Origin: Archangium violaceum
GTDB taxonomy: Bacteria > Myxococcota > Myxococcia > Myxococcales > Myxococcaceae
Direction of reading: 5' to 3'
NCBI RefSeq assembly: GCF_016859125.1
Contig: NZ_CP069338.1
Span: 12,403,501-12,467,500, forward strand
DNA length: 64,000 bases
Positions 16,168-25,400 of this stretch are shown piece by piece; the first letter of the stretch is position 1; each line of letters starts with the position of its first letter. The position numbers and the translations under genes are program-made. Below the pieces are notes generated by a model. The model worked only from the letters and a program-made list of their open reading frames with translations, was not told the origin of the DNA and did no database searches.

Positions 16168-16734
16168 TTGGTTGTCGTGGGCCTGCTGCTGGCCGTTCCC
16201 CGCCCAGCGCGCGCCTACCCCCTCCTGCTGTGGACGAGCCCGTTCGCCCCGCCAGGCACCGGCATGGTCATCCCGTCCCTCTTCGTCTCGGGCGACGGAA
16301 AGACACTCAATCCCTATCTGTATGGCGCTGTTGGCCTGTCCGAGCGCTTCGACGTCATCGCCGGTACCTCGGGTGTCTTCGGGCTGAGCCCCGCGTCCGC
16401 CAGCTTCGGGCTGGTGGATGTCAGTGTTCGCTACCTCGCGACCCCCGAGCTGGCCCTCACGCCTCGCATCCACTACACGCCGGGGCAGTCCCTCGTGGTT
16501 TCTCCGGAACTGCACGCCACCCGGAGCTTCGGCAATCTGCTGCTGACGCTCAACGCTGGTGTACGCCCGATGCTGGACCTGAACGGGGGAGGGCTCACGT
16601 CGGCCACGGGCTTCGCCTGTCTCTCCGGCTCGTACTTCCTCTCTCTGCCGACGACCTCCGCCCCCTTCCAGTACGCCACGTCCGTCACCTACGCCATGTG
16701 GTACGCCGCCTCCTTCTCGCTGTGGGAGAAATGA
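16168..16734 (+). CDS. Hypothetical exported protein, beta-barrel-like
   Basis: A 188-residue protein with an N-terminal signal peptide (LTLVVVGLLLAVPRPARA, cleavage before YPLLLW). The body is rich in alternating hydrophobic strands with aromatic ends (LNPYLYGAVGLSERFDVIAG, SVRYLATPELALTPRIHYTP) and ends ATSVTYAMWYAASFSLW, suggesting a small outer-membrane barrel. No family is recognised. The start is uncertain: the TTG at 16168 is the first in frame, but the signal peptide reads naturally from a little further upstream (RLPKRLASFL), where no ATG or GTG exists. The original 5' end may therefore have been lost in the junction with the kinase fragment. Confidence 0.55.
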   Translation: MVVVGLLLAVPRPARAYPLLLWTSPFAPPGTGMVIPSLFVSGDGKTLNPYLYGAVGLSERFDVIAGTSGVFGLSPASASFGLVDVSVRYLATPELALTPRIHYTPGQSLVVSPELHATRSFGNLLLTLNAGVRPMLDLNGGGLTSATGFACLSGSYFLSLPTTSAPFQYATSVTYAMWYAASFSLWEK

Positions 16735-16779
16735 TCGAGACGACCAGCCGAAGACCTGGATGAGCTAGCTTGCCCACCC

Positions 16780-17868
16780 ATGCACGACACAAGCGTCATC
16801 GGACCCTTCTTGCGTGGCTTCTGCTTCTTGGTAGCGCTGGTGGCCGCGCAGCAAGCCGCGGCCAGGGAGGGGGACGGCATCCGGCACGTTCCCGCCTTCG
16901 ACCTTCCCCTCTCGCCTTACATAAGCCCAGAGGCTCAGGCCGCGGCGCGCGTGGAGATCGCCGAGGGCGATCCGCTCGCGCACATGAGCAACGAGGAGTT
17001 GGCCCGGAACATCCAGCAGATCCGCGCCAGCGTGGACATGTCGATCGCACCGCGCGTCGAGGCGCTTCGACAGCGCTACGGCGTGTCGCTCCGCCAGGAG
17101 AAGTGGAGCGGGGTACCGGTCACCATCGTGACGCCGAAGGTACCGGTCGCGCGCGGTTTGCTGATCGAACTGCACGGCGGCGGCTTCATCTTCGGCTCGG
17201 CGGGCACGCTCGGCATGCTGGAGGCAATTCCGGTCGCGGCCATGACGGGCATGAGGGTGGTGGCGGTGGATTACCGCCTGGGCCCGGAGCACCGATATCC
17301 CGCGGCGAGCGAGGATGTCGCCGCCGTGTATCGCGAGGCGCTCAAGCGCCATCGTCCGGGTGACATAGGCCTGTTCGGCTGCTCGTCGGGCGGGGTGTTG
17401 ACGGCGGAGGCGCTCGCCTGGTTCCAGAAGGAGAAGCTCCCCATGCCGGCGGCGGCGGGCGTGTTCTGCGCGAGCGCCGACGCGCGCTACGGGGGCGACG
17501 CGCGCTATGTGGTCGCGGCCGTGAACAATGCGCCGATGCCGAAGCCGGACGGCAGCCTTCCCATCATGGAGGAGCTCTACTACGGCCAGGCGGACCTCGC
17601 CGACCCGCTGATCTCGCCGCTCTTCTCGAAAGGCGTGCTGGCGAAGTTCCCTCCGACGCTCTTCATCACCGGCACGCGCGCGGCGGAGCTCAGTGCCGCC
17701 GCCCACACCCATTCGCGTCTGACCGCGCTCGGCGTGGAGGCCCGCCTCCACGTCTGGGACGGGATGGGCCATGCCTTCCATCTCAACACCGACCTGCCCG
17801 AGGCGCAGGAGGCGCTGGCGGTGATCTCCAGGTTCTTCAAGGCATATGTCGGGCGGGCGGGCCGATGA
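16780..17868 (+). CDS. Secreted alpha/beta hydrolase of the hormone-sensitive lipase group
   Basis: A 362-residue esterase or lipase. An N-terminal export signal (FCFLVALVAAQQAAA) precedes the catalytic domain. HSL-group hallmarks are the oxyanion motif ELHGGGFIFG (about residues 128-137), VDYRLGPEHRYPAA, the nucleophile elbow GCSSGG and the catalytic His in GMGHAFH. The acid residue lies in the region after LFITGTR. It hydrolyses carboxylic esters of unknown identity outside the cytoplasm. It stands alone: the next gene starts 216 bases downstream with its own ribosome-binding site. Confidence 0.88.
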   Translation: MHDTSVIGPFLRGFCFLVALVAAQQAAAREGDGIRHVPAFDLPLSPYISPEAQAAARVEIAEGDPLAHMSNEELARNIQQIRASVDMSIAPRVEALRQRYGVSLRQEKWSGVPVTIVTPKVPVARGLLIELHGGGFIFGSAGTLGMLEAIPVAAMTGMRVVAVDYRLGPEHRYPAASEDVAAVYREALKRHRPGDIGLFGCSSGGVLTAEALAWFQKEKLPMPAAAGVFCASADARYGGDARYVVAAVNNAPMPKPDGSLPIMEELYYGQADLADPLISPLFSKGVLAKFPPTLFITGTRAAELSAAAHTHSRLTALGVEARLHVWDGMGHAFHLNTDLPEAQEALAVISRFFKAYVGRAGR

Positions 17869-18084
17869 GACTGGCCACCCCGTGCTCCAGAGCTTCTTTC
17901 ACGACCCCTGACGGTTCACGGGCACCAAAGGCCGGTTCACTGCATCGGCGGAGCATCTCACGGCGCAGATGCGGCGCGTCCGGCGGGGATGTTCCATACA
18001 TCCAGGGCGCGGAGCGCTGGATGGCTTCGGAGCGCATGTCGTCCGGCGCACGACGCATAAACCCTGTTTTTTGAGGAGCAAGAA

Positions 18085-18855
18085 ATGCTGGAACTTCGCA
18101 AGGGGCTGATGTTGCTGTCGGTGGGGGCCGTGTCGCTGTGGGGCTGCGGTCCAGAGGAGGCGGTTGAGGAGTCCCCGGAGGCAGCGCCGCTGGCCGTCAG
18201 TGAGCAGGCGCTGAACAGCAGCGGCGCCTTCGACTGGAGCCAGGGCTGGGTTGCGACCCCGATGGGCTCCTCTGCGGATCGTGTCTGCTATCTGTCGCGG
18301 ATGACGGGCAACTTCGAGGGCGAGCTGGAGTATCTCCATGCGTTCGTGTCTGGTGGCTCCTGGTACCTGGCGGGCAGTTCCGCCCAAAAGGAGGTCTCCG
18401 GCTCGGCCCACTGCGCGTATACCTCCAGCGGCTCGTACTCGGGCGAATACTCCTGGAGCCAGGACCAGAGCTATCCGACGTACCTGGGGTCCGCCACTGG
18501 CAGGGTGTGCTTCCTGACGCGTGTGGCGGGCAAGTTCGAGGGCGCGGGCGAGTGGGTGCACGTCTACACCAGCGGCGGCTCCTGGTACCTCACCGGCAGC
18601 TCGGAGCAGCATGGGCTGTCAGCGAGCGCGCGCTGCGTGAATGTCTCGTCCTACAGCAACGAGTATTCCTGGTACCAGGGGCAGCTCTCCACGAACATGG
18701 GCACCACGTCCGCCCGCTCCTGCGCGCTGACGTTCGTGTCCGGCAGGTTCCAGGGCGGAGGCGAGCAGATCTCCATCTCCCAGAGTGACGGCTACTGGTT
18801 CCTGGGTGGCAGATCCGCCCAGAACAGCGTCCAGGCCCGCTCGCGCTGCTTCTGA
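18085..18855 (+). CDS. Lipoprotein with three tandem ~66-residue repeats
   Basis: A 256-residue protein. The signal peptide ends in a cysteine (GAVSLWGCG), indicating a lipoprotein. After an acidic linker come three repeats of about 66 residues, each following the plan W-x2-G...MGS-x-D-R-V-C-[YF]-L-[ST]-R...GKFEG-GE...SGGSWYL-GSS-x-Q...A-x-C, with two cysteines that could form a disulfide. The pattern suggests a surface beta-type binding domain. No enzymatic motif is visible. GAGGAGC precedes the ATG. A hairpin at 18865-18926 separates it from the convergent gene. Confidence 0.75.
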   Translation: MLELRKGLMLLSVGAVSLWGCGPEEAVEESPEAAPLAVSEQALNSSGAFDWSQGWVATPMGSSADRVCYLSRMTGNFEGELEYLHAFVSGGSWYLAGSSAQKEVSGSAHCAYTSSGSYSGEYSWSQDQSYPTYLGSATGRVCFLTRVAGKFEGAGEWVHVYTSGGSWYLTGSSEQHGLSASARCVNVSSYSNEYSWYQGQLSTNMGTTSARSCALTFVSGRFQGGGEQISISQSDGYWFLGGRSAQNSVQARSRCF

Positions 18856-18864
18856 GCCGCTGAA

Positions 18865-18926
18865 GGTGTCAAAGGACTCGTATTCGAGCTTACCCATTTT
18901 TTATCTCTTTCGAGTTCTTTGACACC
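18865..18926. terminator. Inverted repeat between convergent lipoprotein genes
   Basis: GGTGTCAAAGGACTCG (18865-18880) pairs with 18911-18926 with a single mismatch around a 30-base loop that contains a TTTTTT run. It lies exactly between two convergent stops, so a bidirectional terminator is the simplest reading. The long loop and internal T-run are unusual. Confidence 0.6.
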
Positions 18927-18956
18927 ATCTCGGGCTTCCTCCCTTGCAGAGGGCTC

Positions 18957-20510
18957 CTACCGGCACGTCCCGCCGCCCGGGCTCCGACACATGAGCCCAC
19001 TGCCGATGGCTTCCATGGGATGGAGGCCGAGCGCTTCACCTGACGAGAGCTCGAAGAGGAACAGCCGGGTCGTGTTCGTGGCACGGTCCGGCCCCAGGAT
19101 GATGAGGCGACCATCGTCGGTGGCATGCATGCCTTGAATCCAATCATCGTATCCCTGGAGTGGAAGCTCTTGCGGCGCTTCCGCCTGGCCCAGCCGGGCC
19201 GTCAGGATCTCCCCTGCCACATGCCGGGCGAAGTACCCCTGGTCACCCCGCACCGCCATGTGGCTCGCATGGAGCCGGGTGTCCAGCAGGCACGAGGCCT
19301 CACGCCGGGCCGCGGCTTCGAAGGAATCGAACTGGGCGAGTGCCCCCAGCAGAGAAGTATTCTTGCCGTCGTAGTCGAGCAGGAGCAGGAGCCCTTCCCG
19401 GTGGGTGGAGACGGCCTGACACGCGATGGGGGCAATGTCCACGCTACCATCCACGAGGGAGACGCGGGCCAGGCCTCGCTCGCGGATACAGGCGTAGGTG
19501 TAATCGCCCTGCCATGCCCATGAAGAGACGGAGGAGAGATTCGAGAGCTGGGCTGGCACGCCGGAGGAGCAGATCCGTCCGCTGTCGAGACCGAGCACGG
19601 TGGGCATGCCGCCGTTCAGGGTCAGGCAGTACGCCGACTCCGAGGCGAACTCAGCGCAAGCCGCGGGCAGCATGGGCTCCTGGCGGTCCGACACCGTGTG
19701 CGGAGGCCGCACCGCCCCTGGCTCGTCCACCTCGAAGCTGGCCGCCTCAGAGCAGCCGCGGAAAGACGTGAGTTCACGGCCCACGTGAGCCTCGACGGCA
19801 TCCACGAGCTGGGTCGTCGTATAGGCCGGCCACTCATAGCCAAAGGCGCCAAGATAGCTTCCCGTCTGCTCATGGCTGAGGATCTCCACGGGGATGCCCG
19901 CGGGGGCCGTGACGGTCTGCACATGGTATCCACTCACGACGATGCGCTCCACGGTGGCCCCCGGCTCGACCTGCACGGTCCATGAGGTTTCATTGTAGGC
20001 GGCCAGCACGAGCACCGAGGAACCAGAGCGCTTGACCCGCACCTGCACGCGCTGCTTACCATCCGTTCCCTCTACACCCTTATGAGCATAGATGATGTGG
20101 AGCTGCGGTCCCTCCCCGCTGCGGTGCTCGTAGTGGCTATAGCGCCCCTCCCCGCAGTCATGGACGCCGTCCGCGTTGCCACCTTCCGCTGTCCCCCGGG
20201 CCGCAAGTGGCGGGAGGCGGGTGCTGGGGTTGGACGAAGGGCACCACGCTCCGCCGGAACCTCCATCAGGTGCCGAGGCGCCTCCGTCCGGTGAACGAGC
20301 CCCACAGAAGGATTCCCCTGCATCAGGGGCAGGGCCGCCCGCATCCACCGGAGCGCCCGCATCCACCGGAGCGCCCGCATCCACCGGAGCGCCTGCGTCA
20401 GGAGAGGAAGAGCCTCCATCGGGTGGACGGGGTTGCACGACACAACCCGCGAATAACAGTCCACAGAGTAACAGCACGCGGAACGAATGAGACCTACGAC
20501 CAGCTTCCAT
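18957..20510 (-). CDS. Large lipoprotein with Asp-Ala-Gly repeat linker
   Basis: A 517-residue protein starting MEAGRRSHSFRVLLLCGLLF with lipobox FAGC. Residues 25-75 are a low-complexity linker of PDAGAPVDAGA-type repeats, which should extend the protein from the membrane. The remaining 430 residues include paired cysteines (GGAWCPSS, DCGEGRYSHY) and a C-terminal region resembling loose beta-propeller blades (AWQGDYTYACIRERGL, VAGEILTARLG, DDGRLIILGPDR). It is probably outer-surface, function unknown. The start at 20510 has GAGG six bases upstream; the frame extends further to 20564 without a better site. It is convergent with the three-repeat lipoprotein. Confidence 0.75.
   Translation of the reverse strand: MEAGRRSHSFRVLLLCGLLFAGCVVQPRPPDGGSSSPDAGAPVDAGAPVDAGAPVDAGGPAPDAGESFCGARSPDGGASAPDGGSGGAWCPSSNPSTRLPPLAARGTAEGGNADGVHDCGEGRYSHYEHRSGEGPQLHIIYAHKGVEGTDGKQRVQVRVKRSGSSVLVLAAYNETSWTVQVEPGATVERIVVSGYHVQTVTAPAGIPVEILSHEQTGSYLGAFGYEWPAYTTTQLVDAVEAHVGRELTSFRGCSEAASFEVDEPGAVRPPHTVSDRQEPMLPAACAEFASESAYCLTLNGGMPTVLGLDSGRICSSGVPAQLSNLSSVSSWAWQGDYTYACIRERGLARVSLVDGSVDIAPIACQAVSTHREGLLLLLDYDGKNTSLLGALAQFDSFEAAARREASCLLDTRLHASHMAVRGDQGYFARHVAGEILTARLGQAEAPQELPLQGYDDWIQGMHATDDGRLIILGPDRATNTTRLFLFELSSGEALGLHPMEAIGSGLMCRSPGGGTCR
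20340..20393 (-). repeat. 18-bp in-frame tandem repeat, three copies
   Basis: Three nearly identical 18-base units (GCATCCACCGGAGCGCCC on the plus strand) encode PVDAGA repeats in the linker of the lipoprotein at 18957-20510. Being a multiple of three, copy number can change without breaking the frame. Confidence 0.8.
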
Positions 20511-20719
20511 GGGTGCCTCGATGAGAGGACGGTGCAAGGCACCGACCTCTGTTGGGGTTTGCACCGTCTTCAGAAGCGCGCGTTTTGAAAGGTTACGACG
20601 GGAACCGTCACGATCGTGTCAAGCTTTACTCCTTCGCGAGCTGCCCGCGCCGGGCACTCCACAGCGCCAGGCTGATTCCCGTGGCCCCGAGGGCGAAAGG
20701 GTCGTGATCCTGTCTCCTC

Positions 20720-20908
20720 CCGCTCAATGACCCGGGCGCCTACACACAGGAGTCGCTCAGGGTCTTCCTGGATGGGGTGGAGCTTGCGCCGGGCGGGTCC
20801 ACGTGGAGCCTGACGAGCGAGGGATTGCGCTTCGCGGGCACCGCGTGCGAGCAGCTCCAGGAGGCCACGAGGGAGGATCCGGTGCGCCTCGAGGTGCGGT
20901 TGCGCTGA
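20720..20908 (+). pseudogene. C-terminal remnant of an exported myxobacterial protein
   Basis: The frame reads PLNDPGAYTQESLRVFLDGV, then ELAPGGSTWSLTSEGLRFAG and stops at 20906. Closing sections of this style (a DP...SLRVFLDG strand pair, then a short beta ending RLEVRLR) occur at the ends of myxobacterial surface proteins with von Willebrand-like domains. No start or upstream domain is present, so only the tail survives. Confidence 0.45.
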
Positions 20909-20978
20909 GACCTCAACTCCTCCACCGGCTGCTGCAAGCAACCCCAGGTGCTCGAAACTCCCTCGCTCCCCTTCCCCG

Positions 20979-21518
20979 CTACCTCAACAGCCGCGGCCAC
21001 CAGCGCCAGGCGCACTGATCCGCGGCGGGGATGGCCAGTTGGAGCTGCTGGATGACCGTCCCATCCAGGGCAATGCCGGGCCGACTGAGGCAAGTGCCCG
21101 CGCCGAAGGGCAGCGTGAGCTCGCCACAGTCCGTCCCATCACTGGAGAAGAGCCGGATGGACTCCCGGCAGCCAGAGCCCTCGACGAGCGTGGGCGGTGG
21201 CACCAGGGCGTAGGCCCGGCCATTGCGGATGCGGTACAGGTCGGAGCCGGGATGAGCCGCCAGCCACGCCGGGGCTGGAAGCGCCTCCGACTCCCCACCG
21301 GGGAACCACAGCACCCACTCCCCTTCGACACGAAGCGCCAATCCGCCCCCCACCAGCGGCTCGAGGACCAGGGAAGGCGCGTTCGCGGGAACCGGCACCG
21401 CGAAGGGCTCGGTGAGCGCATCTCCGTCTTGCCGCAGCCACTGCCCTACCCAGGTGTCGCGCCCGGGCTCCCGCAGCAGGAGGAGCACGCGCCCCCGCGT
21501 GTCGACCCCAGCGATGGC
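20979..21518 (-). pseudogene. 5'-truncated secreted protein gene cut by IS91-type sequence
   Basis: About 180 codons form good coding sequence: AGVDTRGRVLLLLREPG, LVLEPLVGGGLALRVEGEWV, LFSSDGTDCGELTLPFGAGT and ALDGTVIQQLQL, ending WPRLLR. The style is that of WD/NHL-like surface proteins. Going upstream, the sense stops exactly where the IS91-type repeat begins (about 21519). The signal peptide and N-terminal half are therefore missing, and a methionine further up lies inside IS DNA. Confidence 0.65.
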
Positions 21519-21697
21519 TGAAAAGGACGTTCGCCCTGGATGTGTTCGCGTGCTTGAGGTGTGGAGGCAGGCGGCGGGTGTTGGCGTACGTGAAGGGAGC
21601 AGGAGGGGTGAGAGCGATTGTGAAGAACCTGGGCCTGCCCACGGCAGGTGTGAGGCTGGCCCCGGCGCGCGGGCCCCTCCACGCCTCGTGGTGTTGA
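21519..21697 (+). pseudogene. C-terminal remnant of an IS91-family transposase (copy 2)
   Basis: The frame LKRTFALDVFACLRCGGRRR, VLAYVKGAGGVRAIVKNLGL and RLAPARGP matches copy 1 at 15336-15612 but begins later. It is shorter and has diverged at many codons, so the two are related elements rather than a recent duplication. It truncates the gene at 20979-21518. Confidence 0.75.
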
Positions 21698-21837
21698 AGC
21701 TCAAGCCGCCACAGCCAGCCAAGAGAGCCAGGCACCTGCCGCGCCCCTCCTGGGAATGCGGCTGGGCTGGGCTGGCGTGTGTCTGCTGGAGATGAAAGGC
21801 TTCTGCGCCGGCTCGGCGTGCGGCTCATGGGCTCCCC
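21519..21837 (+). repeat. Dispersed direct repeat, copy 2 (IS91-type end)
   Basis: Same-orientation counterpart of 15433-15752. The non-coding tail from the transposase stop to about 21837 is almost unchanged, while the coding part differs. Homologous recombination between the copies would remove about 6 kb, including the esterase and both lipoproteins. Confidence 0.85.
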
Positions 21838-22416
21838 GTCATGGAGGTCAGCCAGCCGCTCCGGGGGCGGGCCGGGGAAGCCTCGCGGCTCGTGCTCCTG
21901 AATCCGCGGGAGGAGGACGCCTCGTCCCCGCGCCTCGCATCGTAAGAGGCCCCTCAGACCCGCCGCACCTATTGGAGGCGGCGGGAATCGAAACCGCCGC
22001 CGAAAGTGCAAGTGATTGACGGTATCTCGCAAGGCAGGTCCGACAAACGCCATCCAACAAGACGTGTCAGGCAATTCGACACCTCGAGTTCCCCTCCCAA
22101 CGCGAGACAAATGGCAAGGCCCCATTGCGTCCACTTCGACATGGACGGCCTTCCTTTCTTGCCACAACGCGACAATCACCATCCCGGGAGCGCCTCGCGC
22201 CTTGATGCGCGCAACCGCCACCTCGTCAATGAGGTGAGGTCCTTCCCATGGGGACGGGGCATGAGTTCGAAGCCCGCCGTGCGGCGCGCGACCTTGATGC
22301 CCCCGGCAACCACTCCTCGCCGCTTCCCCGCCCCCTCGCCAACCCGCCTTCCTCGTTTCAACCGGGTCTTCGGGTGAAGTATATTTACGGATTTCTGCGG
22401 CCTTACGGTTATTCGC
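21838..22416. other. 580-bp intergenic region upstream of the kinase gene
   Basis: No intact gene. It contains a fragment like the 3' end of a tRNA or tmRNA at 21973-21997 (listed separately). The leader of the kinase gene has an AT-richer patch (22376-22400, AAGTATATTTACGG) that could hold its promoter. Short minus-strand frames here give no recognisable protein. Confidence 0.4.
21973..21997 (-). other. Fragment resembling a tmRNA/tRNA 3' end (possible att remnant)
   Basis: On the minus strand the sequence GCGGTTTCGATTCCCGC is followed by CGCCTCCA. This has the layout of a T-arm (TTCGATT loop between five-base strands, with one mismatch) plus the 3' acceptor strand, and CGCCTCCA is the kind of end seen in bacterial tmRNA. 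The rest of a tRNA or tmRNA cannot be found upstream. Such fragments are left by integrases that use the 3' end of an RNA gene as attachment site. No integrase gene is visible nearby, so this is an inference. Confidence 0.4.
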
Positions 22417-25400
22417 ATGACTCCGTGCCCTGACGAGAACGAGCTGCTGGAGTGGGAGCAGGGGCGCCTGTCCGCGGACGCCGTGGCCCGGCTCGAGGCC
22501 CACCTGGATGGGTGCGCGGCATGCAGCACGGTGGTGGCGGGACTCAGGAGTGGAGGGGCCCTGTCCGCGGAGGGCCTGGAGCCCCTGGCGCCGCTCGGTC
22601 CGCCGGGGCCCGGGGAGCGCGTGGGGCGCTACGTGCTGCTGCGCCGCGTGGGCGAGGGGGGCATGGGGGTCGTCTTCGCCGCGTATGACCCGGACCTGGC
22701 CCGGGAGGTGGCGCTCAAGCTGCTCAAGCCCGGGGCGGTGGCGGACGCGGAGGCGCGCGGGCGGCTGGTGCGCGAGGCCCAGGCGCTGGCCCGGCTGTCC
22801 CATCCGAACGTCGTCATCGTGCATGACGTGGGCCAGGACGACGACACCGTCTTCCTCGCCATGGAGCTGGTGCGAGGGCGGACGCTGCGCCACTGGCTCG
22901 CGGAGGCACCGCGGCCGTGGCGCGAGGTGCTCTCCCGCTTCCTCCTGGCGGGCCAGGGGCTGGCCGCAGCGCACGCGGTGGGGCTGGTGCACCGCGACTT
23001 CAAGCCGGACAACGTGCTGCTGGGCGACGACGGCCAGGTGCGCGTCACCGACTTCGGCCTCGCGCGCGCGGGGCCCACGCCCCTGGCCCCACCGGAGCCA
23101 TGGGCCGGGGAGGACCCCGCCCGGGAGACCCCTCCCCCACCGCGGGGAGGCGACACCCTCACCGGCGTCCGGCTGGGCACGCCCGCGTACATGTCCCCGG
23201 AGCAGTGGCGGGGCCTGCGCGCGGACGCGCGCAGCGACCAGTTCAGCTTCTGCGTCGCGCTGTACGAGGCCCTCTTCGGCCAGCGGCCCTTCGCGGGTGA
23301 CACGGTGGAGGAGCGAGCCCGGGCCCTGCGCGAGGGACGGGTGACGCCGCCGCCCCGCGGTTCGGGCGTGCCCGGCGCCGTACGAGACGCCGTGCTGCGG
23401 GGCCTGGCCGCCGAGCCGGCCTCGCGCCACCCTACCCTGGACGCGCTTCTCGCCCGGCTCGAGTCCGGCTCTCGCGCGCGCCGCTGGCGCTGGGCGGCGG
23501 CGCTGGCCATGGGCGTGGCGGCCAGCGCCGCCGCGGGCTTCGGCCTGGCACGGGGTGACGCCGCGCAGGTGTGCACCGGCTTCGAGGCCCGGCTGGAGGG
23601 CACCTGGGACGCGGCGCGCCGGGCCCGGCTGGAGCAGCGCTTCCGTCAGGACTCCCCGCCGGTGCGGGGGGACGCCTTCGAGTCCACCGCGCGGGCGCTG
23701 GACGCCTATGCCCAGGCGCTGGTGGCCCAGGAGCGGCAGTCCTGCGAGGACACACGCGTGCGGCAGGCGCAGTCCGAGCGGCTGATGGACCTGCGCGCCG
23801 CGTGCCTGGATGGCCGGCGCCAGGCATTGCACGACCTGGTGGAGCTGCTGGAGGGAGGCGAGCGGGAGGCACTCACGCGGGCGTCCGAAGCCGCGCGGCA
23901 GCTCCCCTCCCTGGCCGCGTGCGCGGACCGGGACGCGCTCGCCCGCGTGGACCCACTGCCGGAAGCCCCCGAGGCCCGGCGGGAGCTGGCGGCGCTGCGC
24001 CGGGAGCTGGACGGGCTGCGCGTGCGGGGCTCGGCCGGGTTCCATGCGCGCGTACTCCCCCGGCTGGAAGAGGTGGTGGCGGCACTGAGGGAGCTGGGGC
24101 ACCGGCCCACGCTGGCGTGGGCCCTGCTCCTGTTGGGCGAGCTGCGGGGCACCTCCGGGAGCTTCGCCGAGGCGCGCGAGGTGCTGGAGGAGGCGGTGCG
24201 CGTGGCGGAGGCCGGGCACGACGACGAGACGGCCGCGCGCGCGTGGAATCGCCTCCTCTATACGGAAGTCCAGGGCATGGGCCTGGCGAAGGAGGCCCAG
24301 CGCACCGCGCGCATGGCGGAGGCGGCCCTGGAACGGCTGGGGCCCGAGGCCTCCCTGGAGGTGGCCGCGGAGCTGCGCCGCGTCCGCAGCAGCCTCAGCT
24401 ACCGGCAGGGCGAGTACGCACGCGCCCTCACGGACGCCAGCGAGGCCCTGTCCCTGCTGGAGCGGGCGCGAGGGCCCCAGGACGTGGCGCTCGCGGATGT
24501 CCTGACCGGCATGGGCATGGCCCTCAACGCGCTGGGACGCTACGCGGAGGCGGAGCGGCACTATACGCGCGCCCTCGCGCTGGTGGAGGCGGTGTACGGC
24601 CATGAGAACCCGCTGCGCGCGGCGCACCTCAGCAACGTGGCCACCGCGCTGCGGCTCCAGGGAAAGGTGGCCGAGGCGGTGGCGCGCTACGGCGAGGCGC
24701 TCGCGCTGGCCGAGCGCGTCCTCGGAGCGGAGCACTCCAGCACCAGCGTGATCCGGGTGAACCTGGGCGACGCGCTCTCGCGACAGGGTCAGCTGGCGGA
24801 GGCGCTGCCCCACTACGAGCGCGCCCTGGCCAGCCTGCGCAAGGGCGGAGACAGCGAGCAGCCGCGGGTGGCCAACGTGCTGTTGAGCCTGGGCAATGCC
24901 TTGGTGGACCTGGGACAGCTTCCACGGGCGGAGGCGGCCTACCGCGAGGCGCTCGCGCTCCAGGAGGCGCGGCTCGGCCCCCGGCACCCGGACGTGGCCC
25001 TGTCGCGCAACAACCTGGGCTCGGTGGCGATGGACGCGGGCCGCCTGCGCGACGCGCGCGCCCACTTCGAGGCGGCACGCGCGCTGTGGGAGGCCACGCT
25101 CGGCCCCGGACACCCGAAGGTGGCCAGCGCGCTCTACAACCTGGGGCACGTGGAGCTGCGCCTGGGCAGGGTGCGCCCGGCGCTCGTCCACCTGCGGCGG
25201 GCGTTGGAGGTGCGCGAGCAGTCGCTCGGGGTGGAGCACCCCCGGGTGGCGCAGACGCTCGCACTGCTGGGAGAGGCACTGGTGGAGGGTGGCCAACTGC
25301 GCGAGGCCCGCGAGCCACTGGAGCGGGCGGTGGCGCTCTCCAAGCGGGTGGAACTGGCCCCGCCCGAGCTGGCCCGGGCACACTTCGCGCTCGCCCGCGT

